This document shows, in pieces, positions 5,375 through 12,237 of a stretch of 12,249 bases of DNA. Both the position numbers and the translations under genes were made by a program. Location: contig NZ_JAVRHO010000043.1 in NCBI RefSeq assembly GCF_031846515.1, positions 1 to 12,249 of the forward strand. The letters run 5' to 3'. A model generated the notes under the pieces. The model was given only the letters and a program-made list of their open reading frames with translations. It was not told the origin of the DNA and ran no database searches. Within the stretch, counting starts at the first letter, position 1. Every line of letters begins with the position of its first letter. The DNA comes from Autumnicola lenta (lineage in GTDB: Bacteria > Bacteroidota > Bacteroidia > Flavobacteriales > Flavobacteriaceae).

Positions 5375-6601
5375 TTAGTAAGAATTCCTGTAATCCTTCA
5401 TTTTCATTATTAAAGCTTCCTCATGTGTCCAGAAATTTTCAATTTCTAGGTTGTGTTTTATAACAGTATTTCGATTTTTTATTGCTTCAAGAACACTGCT
5501 AATAATATAACAACATTCATCAGGTTTTTGCATTACTTGTCTTTCTGTAAACCTAATCACGCCCCAATTAATTCCATTAAAGAACCTATTTCTTTCTTCA
5601 TCTTTAGTTCTGTCATGGTGTATAGTTGTTCCATCTAATAAGCTATAAGGTTCATCAATTTCAATATCCAGGTAAAAATTTATTTCACAATCGAATACTA
5701 TAAAATCAGGCTGAAATGGGTTTTTTCCAATATCAGGTGAATAATCTGTAAAAACATTTCGACCGAAATTTTTGTAGAGATATTCTAAAAAATGTAGTTC
5801 ACTTTTTCCTTTTTTGAAATTCCTATTATCAATTAAAGGTATAGGGTTTTCGGAAAGCTTATTCTTTAAAATTCCCATTTCTGCTAATTGAGAGTTTTGT
5901 GCATAGGTTATTTCAAAATCAATAAGTTCCTTTTTATAATTTTTATTGAAGGTTTCTTCAATTTCTTTGACCTTTTGTTTATACTGATCTAGTAGATTTA
6001 TCCTTACAGATTCTTCTAATATCGATCTTTTTACTTTTATATATTTTGTGAAAACCTCACTATCTTTATGAAAAACTGCATAAGCTAGAAGAATTAGGTA
6101 CAAAGAGCTACTTCCGATTATTAGAAAAGGCCAAACAGACATTTCTCTTCTTTCTTCAAATGTTATAAATAAAGGGCCGAAAACTGCAAAAATAAAATAA
6201 AGACCAAAGCCAAATATTGGAAGTAAAATTAAAGTGTGTAGAATATTAGCGAAACTTGTTTCAAAATCAATCTTTTCTTGTTTCTCTACATGATAAAGTA
6301 TAGGTTTTTTGGGAAGAGGATATTCACCGAGGCAAAATGTATAATTCTCTAAATCTTCATTTATTGAATCGTACTCAAGCTCTAATATATTATCAATTTT
6401 TATTGGTTGAGGAGAATTTGTAAAGTAGTACGGTAAGTTCTCACATAATTTTGGGTTATTTTCTTTGACCGGTTTTTTAATATTTAAATAATCTAATTTC
6501 TCGGATTTATTATAGCCATCATTAATATGGTTTTTAATAATTTCCGGAATGTATATGTATGGATATATTTCCTCTATCTTATTTAAATCTATTTCTCTCA
6601 T
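5375..6601 (-). CDS. Membrane-anchored PD-(D/E)XK-like (DUF559-type) nuclease, 408 aa
   Basis: There are three visible parts. Residues 1-110 are a soluble, Lys/Glu/Pro-rich N-terminal region. Residues about 117-177 hold two transmembrane segments (NILHTLILLPIFGFGLYFIF and WPFLIIGSSSLYLILLAYAV), followed by a probable coiled coil (about 195-230, YKQKVKEIEETFNKNYKKEL). Residues about 264-356 look like a restriction-endonuclease fold: E268 (KSELHFLEYL), D299 (QPDF), the LDIEIDEPY strand with E314-x-D316, then D334/R337 and GVIRFTERQV (347-356). This order matches DUF559/Vsr-like proteins ('E...D...vEvDG.h...D..R...l...G..viRf'). DNA cleavage at the membrane is inferred. It is the single gene of a cassette with ends GTTGTAGCCA and TGGCTACAAC. 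An anti-phage role is plausible but unproven. Confidence 0.7.
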   Translation of the reverse strand: MREIDLNKIEEIYPYIYIPEIIKNHINDGYNKSEKLDYLNIKKPVKENNPKLCENLPYYFTNSPQPIKIDNILELEYDSINEDLENYTFCLGEYPLPKKPILYHVEKQEKIDFETSFANILHTLILLPIFGFGLYFIFAVFGPLFITFEERREMSVWPFLIIGSSSLYLILLAYAVFHKDSEVFTKYIKVKRSILEESVRINLLDQYKQKVKEIEETFNKNYKKELIDFEITYAQNSQLAEMGILKNKLSENPIPLIDNRNFKKGKSELHFLEYLYKNFGRNVFTDYSPDIGKNPFQPDFIVFDCEINFYLDIEIDEPYSLLDGTTIHHDRTKDEERNRFFNGINWGVIRFTERQVMQKPDECCYIISSVLEAIKNRNTVIKHNLEIENFWTHEEALIMKMKDYRNSY

Positions 6602-6608
6602 AAATATT

Positions 6609-6745
6609 GGCTACAACGGTCTCGAATATTCGTCAGTTGTGGTATTTGGTAAACGGATTAGTCCGCTTAGATTATACTTTCTTAGATTCTAAAAATACTA
6701 TTTTATTTAAAATGGCCACAATTGCGAATATTCGTTGTTGTTGCC
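6609..6745. repeat. attC-like site 11, family C (copy 1)
   Basis: The arms CGAATATTCGTCAGTTGTGG and CCACAATTGCGAATATTCG pair. The middle is AT-rich. The cores are GGCTACAAC (6609-6617) and GTTGTTGCC (6737-6745). From 6614 onward it appears identical to site 14. It is the 3' site of the DUF4265 cassette, copy 1. Confidence 0.8.
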
Positions 6746-6753
6746 AGTTGCCT

Positions 6754-7101
6754 TCAACCATTAATAATTTGATAACTGACTACAGTTCCATTTTTAAATT
6801 CAAATATTAAAGTTCCGTAATTAATTCCTTTTCTTGCTGGTCCCAAATTGTACCGAAATTGATCTTTAAATTTTTTTTCTGGTTCGCCAAGTAAATCGAT
6901 AATTTCTTTTTGAGATAATCCTTTTAGTTTATGATCTTCGATTAAGTCATTTCGCATATCCCAACGGAGAAATAAATTTGCTTCCGTTTCTTCCCAATTT
7001 TTCCATTTTTTTGAATCAAACTTTTTATCGATTTGTTTAGCGCACGATAATATCAAAAAAACGATTAAAATTAATCTCGAAATTTTACTCTTGTGAATCA
7101 T
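6754..7101 (-). CDS. Small lipoprotein, SmpA/OmlA-like fold suspected, 115 aa (copy 1)
   Basis: It has a lipoprotein signal peptide, MIHKSKISRL then IVFLILSC, with Cys20 as the lipidation site. The mature domain contains 'FLRWDMRNDLIEDHKLKGLS', then 'QKEIIDLLGEPEKKF', a 'F.YNLGPARKGINYGTLIFEF' segment and a terminal strand. The order 'L.G.s..ei..lLGeP......Y.LG....g.....L...F..g.v' resembles the two-layer SmpA/OmlA (BamE-type) fold, which many small Bacteroidota lipoproteins share. Its start overlaps the end of the upstream DUF4265 gene by 17 bp in another frame, so translational coupling is likely. It is the second gene of the duplicated cassette and identical to the gene at 9497-9844. Its exact role is unknown. 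Confidence 0.8.
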   Translation of the reverse strand: MIHKSKISRLILIVFLILSCAKQIDKKFDSKKWKNWEETEANLFLRWDMRNDLIEDHKLKGLSQKEIIDLLGEPEKKFKDQFRYNLGPARKGINYGTLIFEFKNGTVVSYQIING

Positions 7102-7555
7102 TTTTATGTTTTTCTGATAAACACGGTTCTACATAGGAAACTATATCGTCATTTTCCAATGTATCTAATTGAGCTTTAATTGGATTATAATTCAAGTCGT
7201 ATGGAATTTCCATTGAAAAATAATTTTCACTAAATTTTTCAGATTGGCAGCCACTTTTCATAAATGAATTTCTTATTTCATTTAGATCTGACTTTTCATC
7301 CATTAAAACAATCTGAATTACTGAATTTCCAGAAAATTCTTTAGTTTCTCTATAAGTTATCATTTGTTCGCTTTCATCGAACTCAGCGAAAATTATATCA
7401 TCCGAAGCTAATAAGGGAGCGTAAAAAGGAATATTATCTAGTTTATATATTCCATTTTCTTTATCAATTTCTTGACACCACATCGTCTCGACCATTTCTT
7501 CATCAAAAATATTACTATAAAATCGGAATAAAACTTTTTCTTTTTCTTGTTTCAT
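7085..7555 (-). CDS. DUF4265 domain protein, 156 aa (copy 1)
   Basis: The sequence follows the DUF4265 pattern: 'kVLFRFYSNIF....ETMWCQEID', then the signature 'Y.LDNIPFYAPLLASDDIIFAEFDE', 'YRETKEFSGNSVIQIVL', a helix with 'SFMKSGCQSEKF', a 'YFSMEIPYDLNYNPIKAQLD' segment and an acidic tail. It is soluble with no signal peptide, and the biochemical function of the family is unknown. The start was placed at 7553-7555 because the second cassette copy (9828-10298) opens there. A longer frame to 7606 exists only because it runs back into attC site 12, which differs between the copies. It overlaps the downstream lipoprotein gene by 17 bp. Confidence 0.82.
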   Translation of the reverse strand: MKQEKEKVLFRFYSNIFDEEMVETMWCQEIDKENGIYKLDNIPFYAPLLASDDIIFAEFDESEQMITYRETKEFSGNSVIQIVLMDEKSDLNEIRNSFMKSGCQSEKFSENYFSMEIPYDLNYNPIKAQLDTLENDDIVSYVEPCLSEKHKNDSQE

Positions 7556-7579
7556 TGTTCGGAACTTTCTTAGGCAATT

Positions 7580-7719
7580 GGCTACAACGGTCTCGTATAT
7601 CGACAAGTGGCGCGGAATTATGGATGCGGATTTGTCGGCTTAACTGTTTTGTTTGTTATGGAAACTAATTTAGTACTTTTCTATTAAACCCGCCATTTGC
7701 GATATACGTTGTTATGCAC
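7580..7719. repeat. attC-like site 12, family B
   Basis: The outer arm CGTATATCG pairs with CGATATACG, and the inner arm is GGCGCGG/CCCGCC. Unlike the other B sites, the extra unpaired G is absent in the outer arm. The cores are GGCTACAAC (7580-7588) and GTTATGCAC (7711-7719). It is the 3' site of the lgt cassette. Confidence 0.8.
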
Positions 7720-8533
7720 TGGGCTTGCGTTGTAGGATTATCAATAATATCCCTGCTATAATGAACGGTAGACTTAACCACTGACCCATATTTAAGGTCA
7801 TCTGATTCTCGAATGCTACTTGATTTTCTTTAAAAAATTCTATTATAAATCTTGCTAAAAATAGAAGGATAAGGAAAACGCCAAATAAAACTCCACTAAA
7901 GTTTTTATTTTTTGAATTTTTATAGGTGTACATTAAAATTACAAATATTAAGAAATATGATAAAGCCTCATATAGTTGTGTTGGATGTCTCGGGATTAAA
8001 TCATCTCTTTGAAAAACAACTCCCCAATTTCCATTTGTAGGTTTTCCATAAATTTCTGAGTTCATAAAATTCCCTAATCTTATAAAAGCACCAGCAACAG
8101 GTATAGCAATCGCTACTCTATCTAAAATCCAAAGTAATTTAGTTTTGTATTTTATGGAATACCAAATAATCGCTATTAGAACACCTAAAGCACCTCCGTG
8201 ACTAGCTAATCCTTGAAACCCAACGAATTCATAAGATCCGTTTATTTCTTGTATAGGAAGAAATATTTCTAGTGGATGATTAAAGTAATATTCTGGTTGA
8301 TAGAATAACACGTGTCCGAGCCTTGCACCAAGTAGAGTTCCTATAAAAATATAAGTAGCAAGTTTATCTAATTTTTCTACAGGGATATTTTCCTTAATGT
8401 ATATTCTTTTTACAATTTGATATCCTAATAAAAGTCCGATAACGAAAAATAATCCGTAATATTTTAATGGAAAAGAGTCAGTTATCGAAAATATTACTGG
8501 ATCAGTATTCCAATAAAATATACCATCTTTCAT
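7712..8533 (-). CDS. lgt: Prolipoprotein diacylglyceryl transferase Lgt, 273 aa
   Basis: Lgt moves a diacylglyceryl group from phosphatidylglycerol to the lipobox cysteine of prolipoproteins at the inner membrane. The protein is full length with about seven hydrophobic segments. It keeps the family landmarks: YYGLFF (25-30), GLASHGGALGVL with H112, the signature IRLGNFMNSEIYGKP with R152, N155, E160 and G163 (spacing equal to E. coli R143, N146, E151 and G154), RHPTQLYEA (182-190), and R228/E232 near the C terminus (E. coli R239/E243). It therefore looks catalytically intact. It is the only gene of cassette 7712-8565. Its TAA stop (7712-7714) lies inside the GTTATGC core. It is odd to find a core lipoprotein-processing gene as a mobile cassette. 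Several predicted Lgt substrates (3725, 6754, 9497, 11713) sit in the same array. Confidence 0.95.
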   Translation of the reverse strand: MKDGIFYWNTDPVIFSITDSFPLKYYGLFFVIGLLLGYQIVKRIYIKENIPVEKLDKLATYIFIGTLLGARLGHVLFYQPEYYFNHPLEIFLPIQEINGSYEFVGFQGLASHGGALGVLIAIIWYSIKYKTKLLWILDRVAIAIPVAGAFIRLGNFMNSEIYGKPTNGNWGVVFQRDDLIPRHPTQLYEALSYFLIFVILMYTYKNSKNKNFSGVLFGVFLILLFLARFIIEFFKENQVAFENQMTLNMGQWLSLPFIIAGILLIILQRKPSA

Positions 8534-8556
8534 AGTTCAGATTTTGCTCAAGCCTT

Positions 8557-8693
8557 GTGCATAACGGTCTCGATTATCGCAAGTTGGCGGAGTAGGGAAC
8601 ACGGCATTGTCAGCTTAGACCTAGTTTGTTGGTGAATTTAATTATTTTCTTACTAACGGTGCCGGCTATTTGCGATGAATCGTTGTTGGCAAC
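8557..8693. repeat. attC-like site 13, family B
   Basis: The outer arm CGATTATCGCAA pairs with TTTGCGATGAATCG, with one unpaired G on the + strand, and the inner arm is GGCGG/CCGGC. The cores are GTGCATAAC (8557-8565) and GTTGGCAAC (8685-8693). It is the 3' site of the cassette with the 201 aa secreted protein. Confidence 0.8.
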
Positions 8694-8699
8694 TGTTAT

Positions 8700-9305
8700 C
8701 TATTCGATAGTCATTGTTACAACGAAGTAATGTGGAATGTCAAATTCTTTACCTAAATTTTCTGATTTTATTCCTGATTGTGCAACTCTACAATATGATT
8801 TTGATCCATCCTCGTAAACGGTTGGCGTTATGATCGTAAATAGCGGAAATTGATTATCTATATCATAACTTTCTGAAGAAGCCGCACTAAGAAAATCTTT
8901 ATAAGCATATCGTCCATTAGATTCCAATATTTCATAATTCATTTTAGGACTAGAAAATCCATTACCATTTAGCTCGAAGACAAGTTCATCGTTCTCGTTT
9001 TTAGTTATGAAAGTTATGTTTAAAGTGTCTTTAGTCATTCTAAAATATTCGTCCTGAGAACTATAAAACATAGTATCTATTTTCACTAATTCTCCTTCCT
9101 TATATTCGTTGATTCTCACAGCATAATTTTTACCTTTTAAATCTCCACTGAAAGTATATTTGGCTAAATTAATTTGTTCAAATCTTAAAATCGTTTCTAA
9201 ATCTTTACTATCAGTGCTATAGTCAATTTGCATTAAAACTTTTTCTTGCGCAATTGCACTTGAAATTGAAAGAAGAATCGTGAATAGCGAAATTATTATT
9301 TTCAT
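8700..9305 (-). CDS. Secreted/periplasmic hypothetical protein, 201 aa
   Basis: It has a clean signal peptide: MKIIISLFTILLSISSAIA, with probable cleavage before Gln20 (AIA-QEKV). The mature part has alternating short strands (KVLMQIDYSTDSKDLE..., YTFSGDLKGKNYAVRINEY, FRMTKDTLNITFITKN) suggesting a beta-rich fold, a single cysteine (YCRVAQSG) and a final strand, HYFVVTMTIE. No lipobox and no recognised family. It is the single gene of cassette 8686-9360, whose ends are complementary over 14 of 16 bases (GTTGGCAACTGTTATC and GATAATTGTTGCCAAC). Its stop TAG (8700-8702) falls just inside the cassette end, so almost no space separates the gene from its attC site. Confidence 0.75.
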   Translation of the reverse strand: MKIIISLFTILLSISSAIAQEKVLMQIDYSTDSKDLETILRFEQINLAKYTFSGDLKGKNYAVRINEYKEGELVKIDTMFYSSQDEYFRMTKDTLNITFITKNENDELVFELNGNGFSSPKMNYEILESNGRYAYKDFLSAASSESYDIDNQFPLFTIITPTVYEDGSKSYCRVAQSGIKSENLGKEFDIPHYFVVTMTIE

Positions 9306-9351
9306 ATGTGTTTATTTTGCAATTATTAAGGAAAATCTCTCTTAGATAATT

Positions 9352-9488
9352 GTTGCCAACGGTCTCGAATATTCGTCAGTTGTGGTATTTGGTAAACGGA
9401 TTAGTCCGCTTAGATTATACTTTCTTAGATTCTAAAAATACTATTTTATTTAAAATGGCCACAATTGCGAATATTCGTTGTTGTTGCC
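9352..9488. repeat. attC-like site 14, family C (copy 2)
   Basis: Identical by eye to site 11 from CAACGGTCTCG onward, with arms CGAATATTCG...CAGTTGTGG and CCACAATTGCGAATATTCG. The cores are GTTGCCAAC (9352-9360) and GTTGTTGCC (9480-9488). It is the 3' site of the DUF4265 cassette, copy 2. Confidence 0.8.
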
Positions 9489-9496
9489 AGTTGCCT

Positions 9497-9844
9497 TCAA
9501 CCATTAATAATTTGATAACTGACTACAGTTCCATTTTTAAATTCAAATATTAAAGTTCCGTAATTAATTCCTTTTCTTGCTGGTCCCAAATTGTACCGAA
9601 ATTGATCTTTAAATTTTTTTTCTGGTTCGCCAAGTAAATCGATAATTTCTTTTTGAGATAATCCTTTTAGTTTATGATCTTCGATTAAGTCATTTCGCAT
9701 ATCCCAACGGAGAAATAAATTTGCTTCCGTTTCTTCCCAATTTTTCCATTTTTTTGAATCAAACTTTTTATCGATTTGTTTAGCGCACGATAATATCAAA
9801 AAAACGATTAAAATTAATCTCGAAATTTTACTCTTGTGAATCAT
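9497..9844 (-). CDS. Small lipoprotein, SmpA/OmlA-like fold suspected, 115 aa (copy 2)
   Basis: It is identical in protein sequence to the gene at 6754-7101: lipobox LILSC with Cys20, and the DLLGEP and YNLGPARKGINYGTL segments. It overlaps the upstream DUF4265 gene by 17 bp. Two perfect copies imply a recent duplication or independent recent capture, so divergence in function is unlikely; at most a gene-dosage effect can be inferred. Confidence 0.8.
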   Translation of the reverse strand: MIHKSKISRLILIVFLILSCAKQIDKKFDSKKWKNWEETEANLFLRWDMRNDLIEDHKLKGLSQKEIIDLLGEPEKKFKDQFRYNLGPARKGINYGTLIFEFKNGTVVSYQIING

Positions 9845-10298
9845 TTTTATGTTTTTCTGATAAACACGGTTCTACATAGGAAACTATATCGTCATTTTCC
9901 AATGTATCTAATTGAGCTTTAATTGGATTATAATTCAAGTCGTATGGAATTTCCATTGAAAAATAATTTTCACTAAATTTTTCAGATTGGCAGCCACTTT
10001 TCATAAATGAATTTCTTATTTCATTTAGATCTGACTTTTCATCCATTAAAACAATCTGAATTACTGAATTTCCAGAAAATTCTTTAGTTTCTCTATAAGT
10101 TATCATTTGTTCGCTTTCATCGAACTCAGCGAAAATTATATCATCCGAAGCTAATAAGGGAGCGTAAAAAGGAATATTATCTAGTTTATATATTCCATTT
10201 TCTTTATCAATTTCTTGACACCACATCGTCTCGACCATTTCTTCATCAAAAATATTACTATAAAATCGGAATAAAACTTTTTCTTTTTCTTGTTTCAT
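9828..10298 (-). CDS. DUF4265 domain protein, 156 aa (copy 2)
   Basis: It is identical in protein sequence to the gene at 7085-7555, including the LDNIPFYAPLLASDD signature. In this copy no longer in-frame extension is available past the ATG at 10296-10298. The upstream sequence differs from copy 1 after 10338, which fixes MKQEKEKVLF as the true start for both. It is followed with a 17 bp overlap by the lipoprotein gene. Confidence 0.82.
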   Translation of the reverse strand: MKQEKEKVLFRFYSNIFDEEMVETMWCQEIDKENGIYKLDNIPFYAPLLASDDIIFAEFDESEQMITYRETKEFSGNSVIQIVLMDEKSDLNEIRNSFMKSGCQSEKFSENYFSMEIPYDLNYNPIKAQLDTLENDDIVSYVEPCLSEKHKNDSQE

Positions 10299-10322
10299 TG
10301 TTCGGAACTTTCTTAGGCAATT

Positions 10323-10459
10323 GGCTACAACGGTCTCGGCTATCGCAAGTTGCGGGAGTTGGGACGCGGAGTAGTCGGTTTAATTGTTTTCTTTCCTGGT
10401 TTCTAAAATTACACTTTTTCGGCAATACCCGTTATTTGCGATGAGCCGTTGTTGTTGCC
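10323..10459. repeat. attC-like site 15, family B
   Basis: The outer arm CGGCTATCGCAA pairs with TTTGCGATGAGCCG, with one unpaired G on the + strand, and the inner arm is GCGGG/CCCGT. The cores are GGCTACAAC (10323-10331) and GTTGTTGCC (10451-10459). It is the 3' site of the GYF_2/GNAT cassette. Confidence 0.8.
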
Positions 10460-10461
10460 AG

Positions 10462-11094
10462 TTATTTTTCCTCCTCCTCAATTGATTTTCTCCCAAAATA
10501 AATTATAATTATGAATATGTAGCTTATTGCAAAGGCATACAAGCTATTTGTAAATGACATTTCAAAAATTTTTTCTTTTCTTCTTTCAACATTATATTTT
10601 AAACATCCAAAATTTCCATCAAAATTACATTCTATGCTAGGAATTATATCTGGAGAATAATCATCTAAAGGAAGATTATAAGAAATTCTTTCCCCTAGTT
10701 TCACTGTGCTATAATCATAGTTGTCAAATTTATTAGCGTCATATATTAAAAATGCAGAAATTAGAAATATAATTATGGCGATTATAAGACTTATGAATGA
10801 TAGCTTAAATAATGATGAAAAGACTTTTGAATAGTCTACCTTTTTTCTTTTTCTGTTTTTCTCCTCTTTAGCTATAACTACTTTTATTGGTTTTTCAGTT
10901 GTAACTTTTTGGGGTATTGGTGGTGGAGTTTTTTTGAAGAAATTTTTAAACTCTTCAAGATTATGAATTTCAAACCAATTTTCGTAGTTCTCGTTCCATA
11001 CTAAAGTATTTCTTTTGATATCTTTTTGTTTTATTTGATCAATAGTATAAGGACCTTGTTGCTCCTCATTTAGAACAATATAGAATTTCTGCAT
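10462..11094 (-). CDS. GYF_2 (DUF4339) domain membrane protein, 210 aa
   Basis: Residues 1-52 match the GYF_2 pattern: 'fYIVLNEEQQGPYTIDQIKQ', then 'IKRNTLVWNENYENWFEIHNLEEF' (usual form 'W.y..ng.q.GPyt..el......i...tlVW.eGm..W'). A proline hinge TPPPIP (56-61) and a very basic linker (EEKNRKRKKVDYSK, about 77-90) lead into a transmembrane segment (about 97-118), an extracytoplasmic region with two cysteines (C157, C164), and a second transmembrane segment (about 184-200) ending in GRKSIEEEEK. GYF-type domains bind proline-rich peptides, so this may be a membrane-anchored adaptor (inference). The start is 1 bp from the stop of the upstream GNAT gene, so the two genes form one cassette operon. 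Confidence 0.78.
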   Translation of the reverse strand: MQKFYIVLNEEQQGPYTIDQIKQKDIKRNTLVWNENYENWFEIHNLEEFKNFFKKTPPPIPQKVTTEKPIKVVIAKEEKNRKRKKVDYSKVFSSLFKLSFISLIIAIIIFLISAFLIYDANKFDNYDYSTVKLGERISYNLPLDDYSPDIIPSIECNFDGNFGCLKYNVERRKEKIFEMSFTNSLYAFAISYIFIIIIYFGRKSIEEEEK

Positions 11095-11095
11095 T

Positions 11096-11584
11096 TTATT
11101 TATTGAGTTTTAAAAATAACCCTAAAGAGTTTTGATGTATAGCACTTCGCCATATTTTACCATATTGTTGGAATCCATTTTTAGTCAAGATTCTTACCAT
11201 AGCAGGATTGCTTTCAATTTCAGTAGTAGCCATTAAATTTATATCACCATTATTATCCAATAAGAGTTTTACTATTTTACTTGAAATACCTCTTCCTGTG
11301 AATTTAGCATTTGTAAAAAGATAACCTAATTCCCAATCAATTATGTTTCTAAATTCAGGTATATCCGCTTTTTCTTTCGAAAATGTACTCTCACTTTTTT
11401 GTTTAATTCTGCCTATAGCAACAGGTTCTTTTTCATTTGTAACTATACAAATCATTTTACATCTATCAGCTTTTTTCAAAAGATTTCCTTTTACTTTTCC
11501 TTGCTCTTTTAACTTATTCGCAAAAAACTTTCTGTGATTCTCTTGTAAATCTTCTTTTTTAATAATCTTAAAAGTAAAATTCAT
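11096..11584 (-). CDS. GNAT-family N-acetyltransferase, 162 aa
   Basis: It is predicted to transfer acetyl from acetyl-CoA to an unknown amine. The GNAT core is visible: strand MICIVTNEKEPVAIGRIKQ (44-62), strand DWELGYLF (83-90), the pyrophosphate-binding motif A FTGRGISSKIVKLLLD (95-110, Q/RxxGxG/A type), strand DINLMATTEI, and motif B NPAMVRILTKNGFQQYGKIW (126-145). The length is typical of the family. The start is ATG at 11582-11584. A longer frame reaching 11656 reads back through attC site 16 and is rejected. A GNAT gene is a common kind of cassette cargo, which is established for mobile integrons (for example aac genes), but nothing here indicates an aminoglycoside or any other substrate. 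It is followed after 1 bp by the GYF_2 gene. Confidence 0.85.
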   Translation of the reverse strand: MNFTFKIIKKEDLQENHRKFFANKLKEQGKVKGNLLKKADRCKMICIVTNEKEPVAIGRIKQKSESTFSKEKADIPEFRNIIDWELGYLFTNAKFTGRGISSKIVKLLLDNNGDINLMATTEIESNPAMVRILTKNGFQQYGKIWRSAIHQNSLGLFLKLNK

Positions 11585-11596
11585 TCTAAAATAATT

Positions 11597-11730
11597 GGCT
11601 ACAACGTCCCGTATAAAAACAGTGCGAGAGGGCGAGCTTGATTGTCCGCAGGACAATCAGGCGTTGCAAGCGAGCACGGACTTTCGATTCAAGACTGATT
11701 TGAGCATTGTTTTTATATGTTGTTAACCAC
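11597..11730. repeat. attC-like site 16, family A
   Basis: The left arm CCGTATAAAAACAGTGC pairs with GCATTGTTTTTATA. The inner hairpin is GATTGTCCGCAGGACAATC. The cores are GGCTACAAC (11597-11605) and GTTAACCAC (11722-11730), the latter pairing with GTGGTTAAC at 12238-12246. It is the only family A site in the right half. Confidence 0.8.
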
Positions 11731-12225
11731 TTTTTTACTTTTTAGCTCCCTTTCAATAGTTTCTAATTCCTTTTTCACATTAATTTCATCCAGATAAATT
11801 ATTAAACTATCGGATTTTACTTCAAAGTCACTGCTATACTTTTCTATCCAGGTTGATGAAATAAAGTTTGATCGGTTGGTAGAATCCGGATAAACGGGTT
11901 CTCTTAATTTTACTGATTCAGATAATCGTGTTAATTTATAATTTTGGTAATCTGAGTCAGCTTCTAATTCGATTTCAAAGGGTTTATATCCATCAAATGT
12001 AATTCTAAGTTTAGGCGAGTAACAGAATCCAGTAATTTCTCCGATGCCGAAATTTCCATATTCGTCTGAGGTCCGTAAAAGGTTTTTACCGACCATTTCT
12101 ATTTTAGCTCCTCTTAAAGGTTCACCCGTCTCAGATGATAAAACTTTTCCATTCACGTGAATATCACAATCGCAAGAACTAACCAACAATATAAGTCCGA
12201 AGAGAGCAACTAATTTTAGTTTCAT
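11713..12225 (-). CDS. Lipoprotein with carboxypeptidase-regulatory-like domain, 170 aa
   Basis: The signal peptide MKLKLVALFGLILLVSSC has a lipobox ending VSSC with Cys18 lipidated. The mature N-terminal domain (about 23-95) is a beta-sandwich of the carboxypeptidase-regulatory/CarbopepD type: 'HVNGKVLSSETGEPLRGAKIEM', 'TSDEYGNFGIGEI', 'LRITFDGYKPFEIEL'. These domains are frequent in Bacteroidota surface lipoproteins and TonB-dependent receptors. The C-terminal 70 residues are charged and unclassified. The gene runs into its own attC site: the last residues VVNNI and the TAA stop (11713-11715) are encoded by the GTTAAC core and the family A arm. It is the single gene of cassette 11723-12246. 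Confidence 0.82.
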   Translation of the reverse strand: MKLKLVALFGLILLVSSCDCDIHVNGKVLSSETGEPLRGAKIEMVGKNLLRTSDEYGNFGIGEITGFCYSPKLRITFDGYKPFEIELEADSDYQNYKLTRLSESVKLREPVYPDSTNRSNFISSTWIEKYSSDFEVKSDSLIIYLDEINVKKELETIERELKSKKVVNNI

Positions 12226-12237
12226 TTTTTTACAATT

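Larger units (their letters stand above)
6614..7595 (-). repeat. Duplicated cassette with its attC, copy 1 (982 bp)
   Basis: The 982 bp from CAACGGTCTCG (6614) to AACGGTCTCG (7595) reappear without visible change at 9357-10338, offset 2743 bp. The copies diverge immediately outside: on the left ..GGCTA against ..GTTGC, and on the right TATATCG against GCTATCG. The unit is site 11/14 plus the two genes, bounded by the recombination cores. Confidence 0.93.
9357..10338 (-). repeat. Duplicated cassette with its attC, copy 2 (982 bp)
   Basis: This is the partner of 6614-7595, with no difference seen by eye and identical proteins. It is inserted between the 201 aa gene cassette and the GYF_2/GNAT cassette. 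Confidence 0.93.

Noticed and set aside
6607..6810. Plus-strand 67 aa frame (and its twin at 9350-9553)
   Set aside because: It reads through the family C attC site and the end of the lipoprotein gene in antisense. The two copies exist only because the cassette is duplicated.
7556..7606. 17-residue N-terminal extension of the DUF4265 protein, copy 1
   Set aside because: It is encoded by attC site 12 and is absent from the otherwise identical copy 2; the true start is the ATG at 7555.
11585..11656. 24-residue N-terminal extension of the GNAT protein
   Set aside because: It translates attC site 16 (residues like TVFIRDVV are antisense TATAAAAAC arm sequence); the GNAT fold begins at the ATG at 11584.
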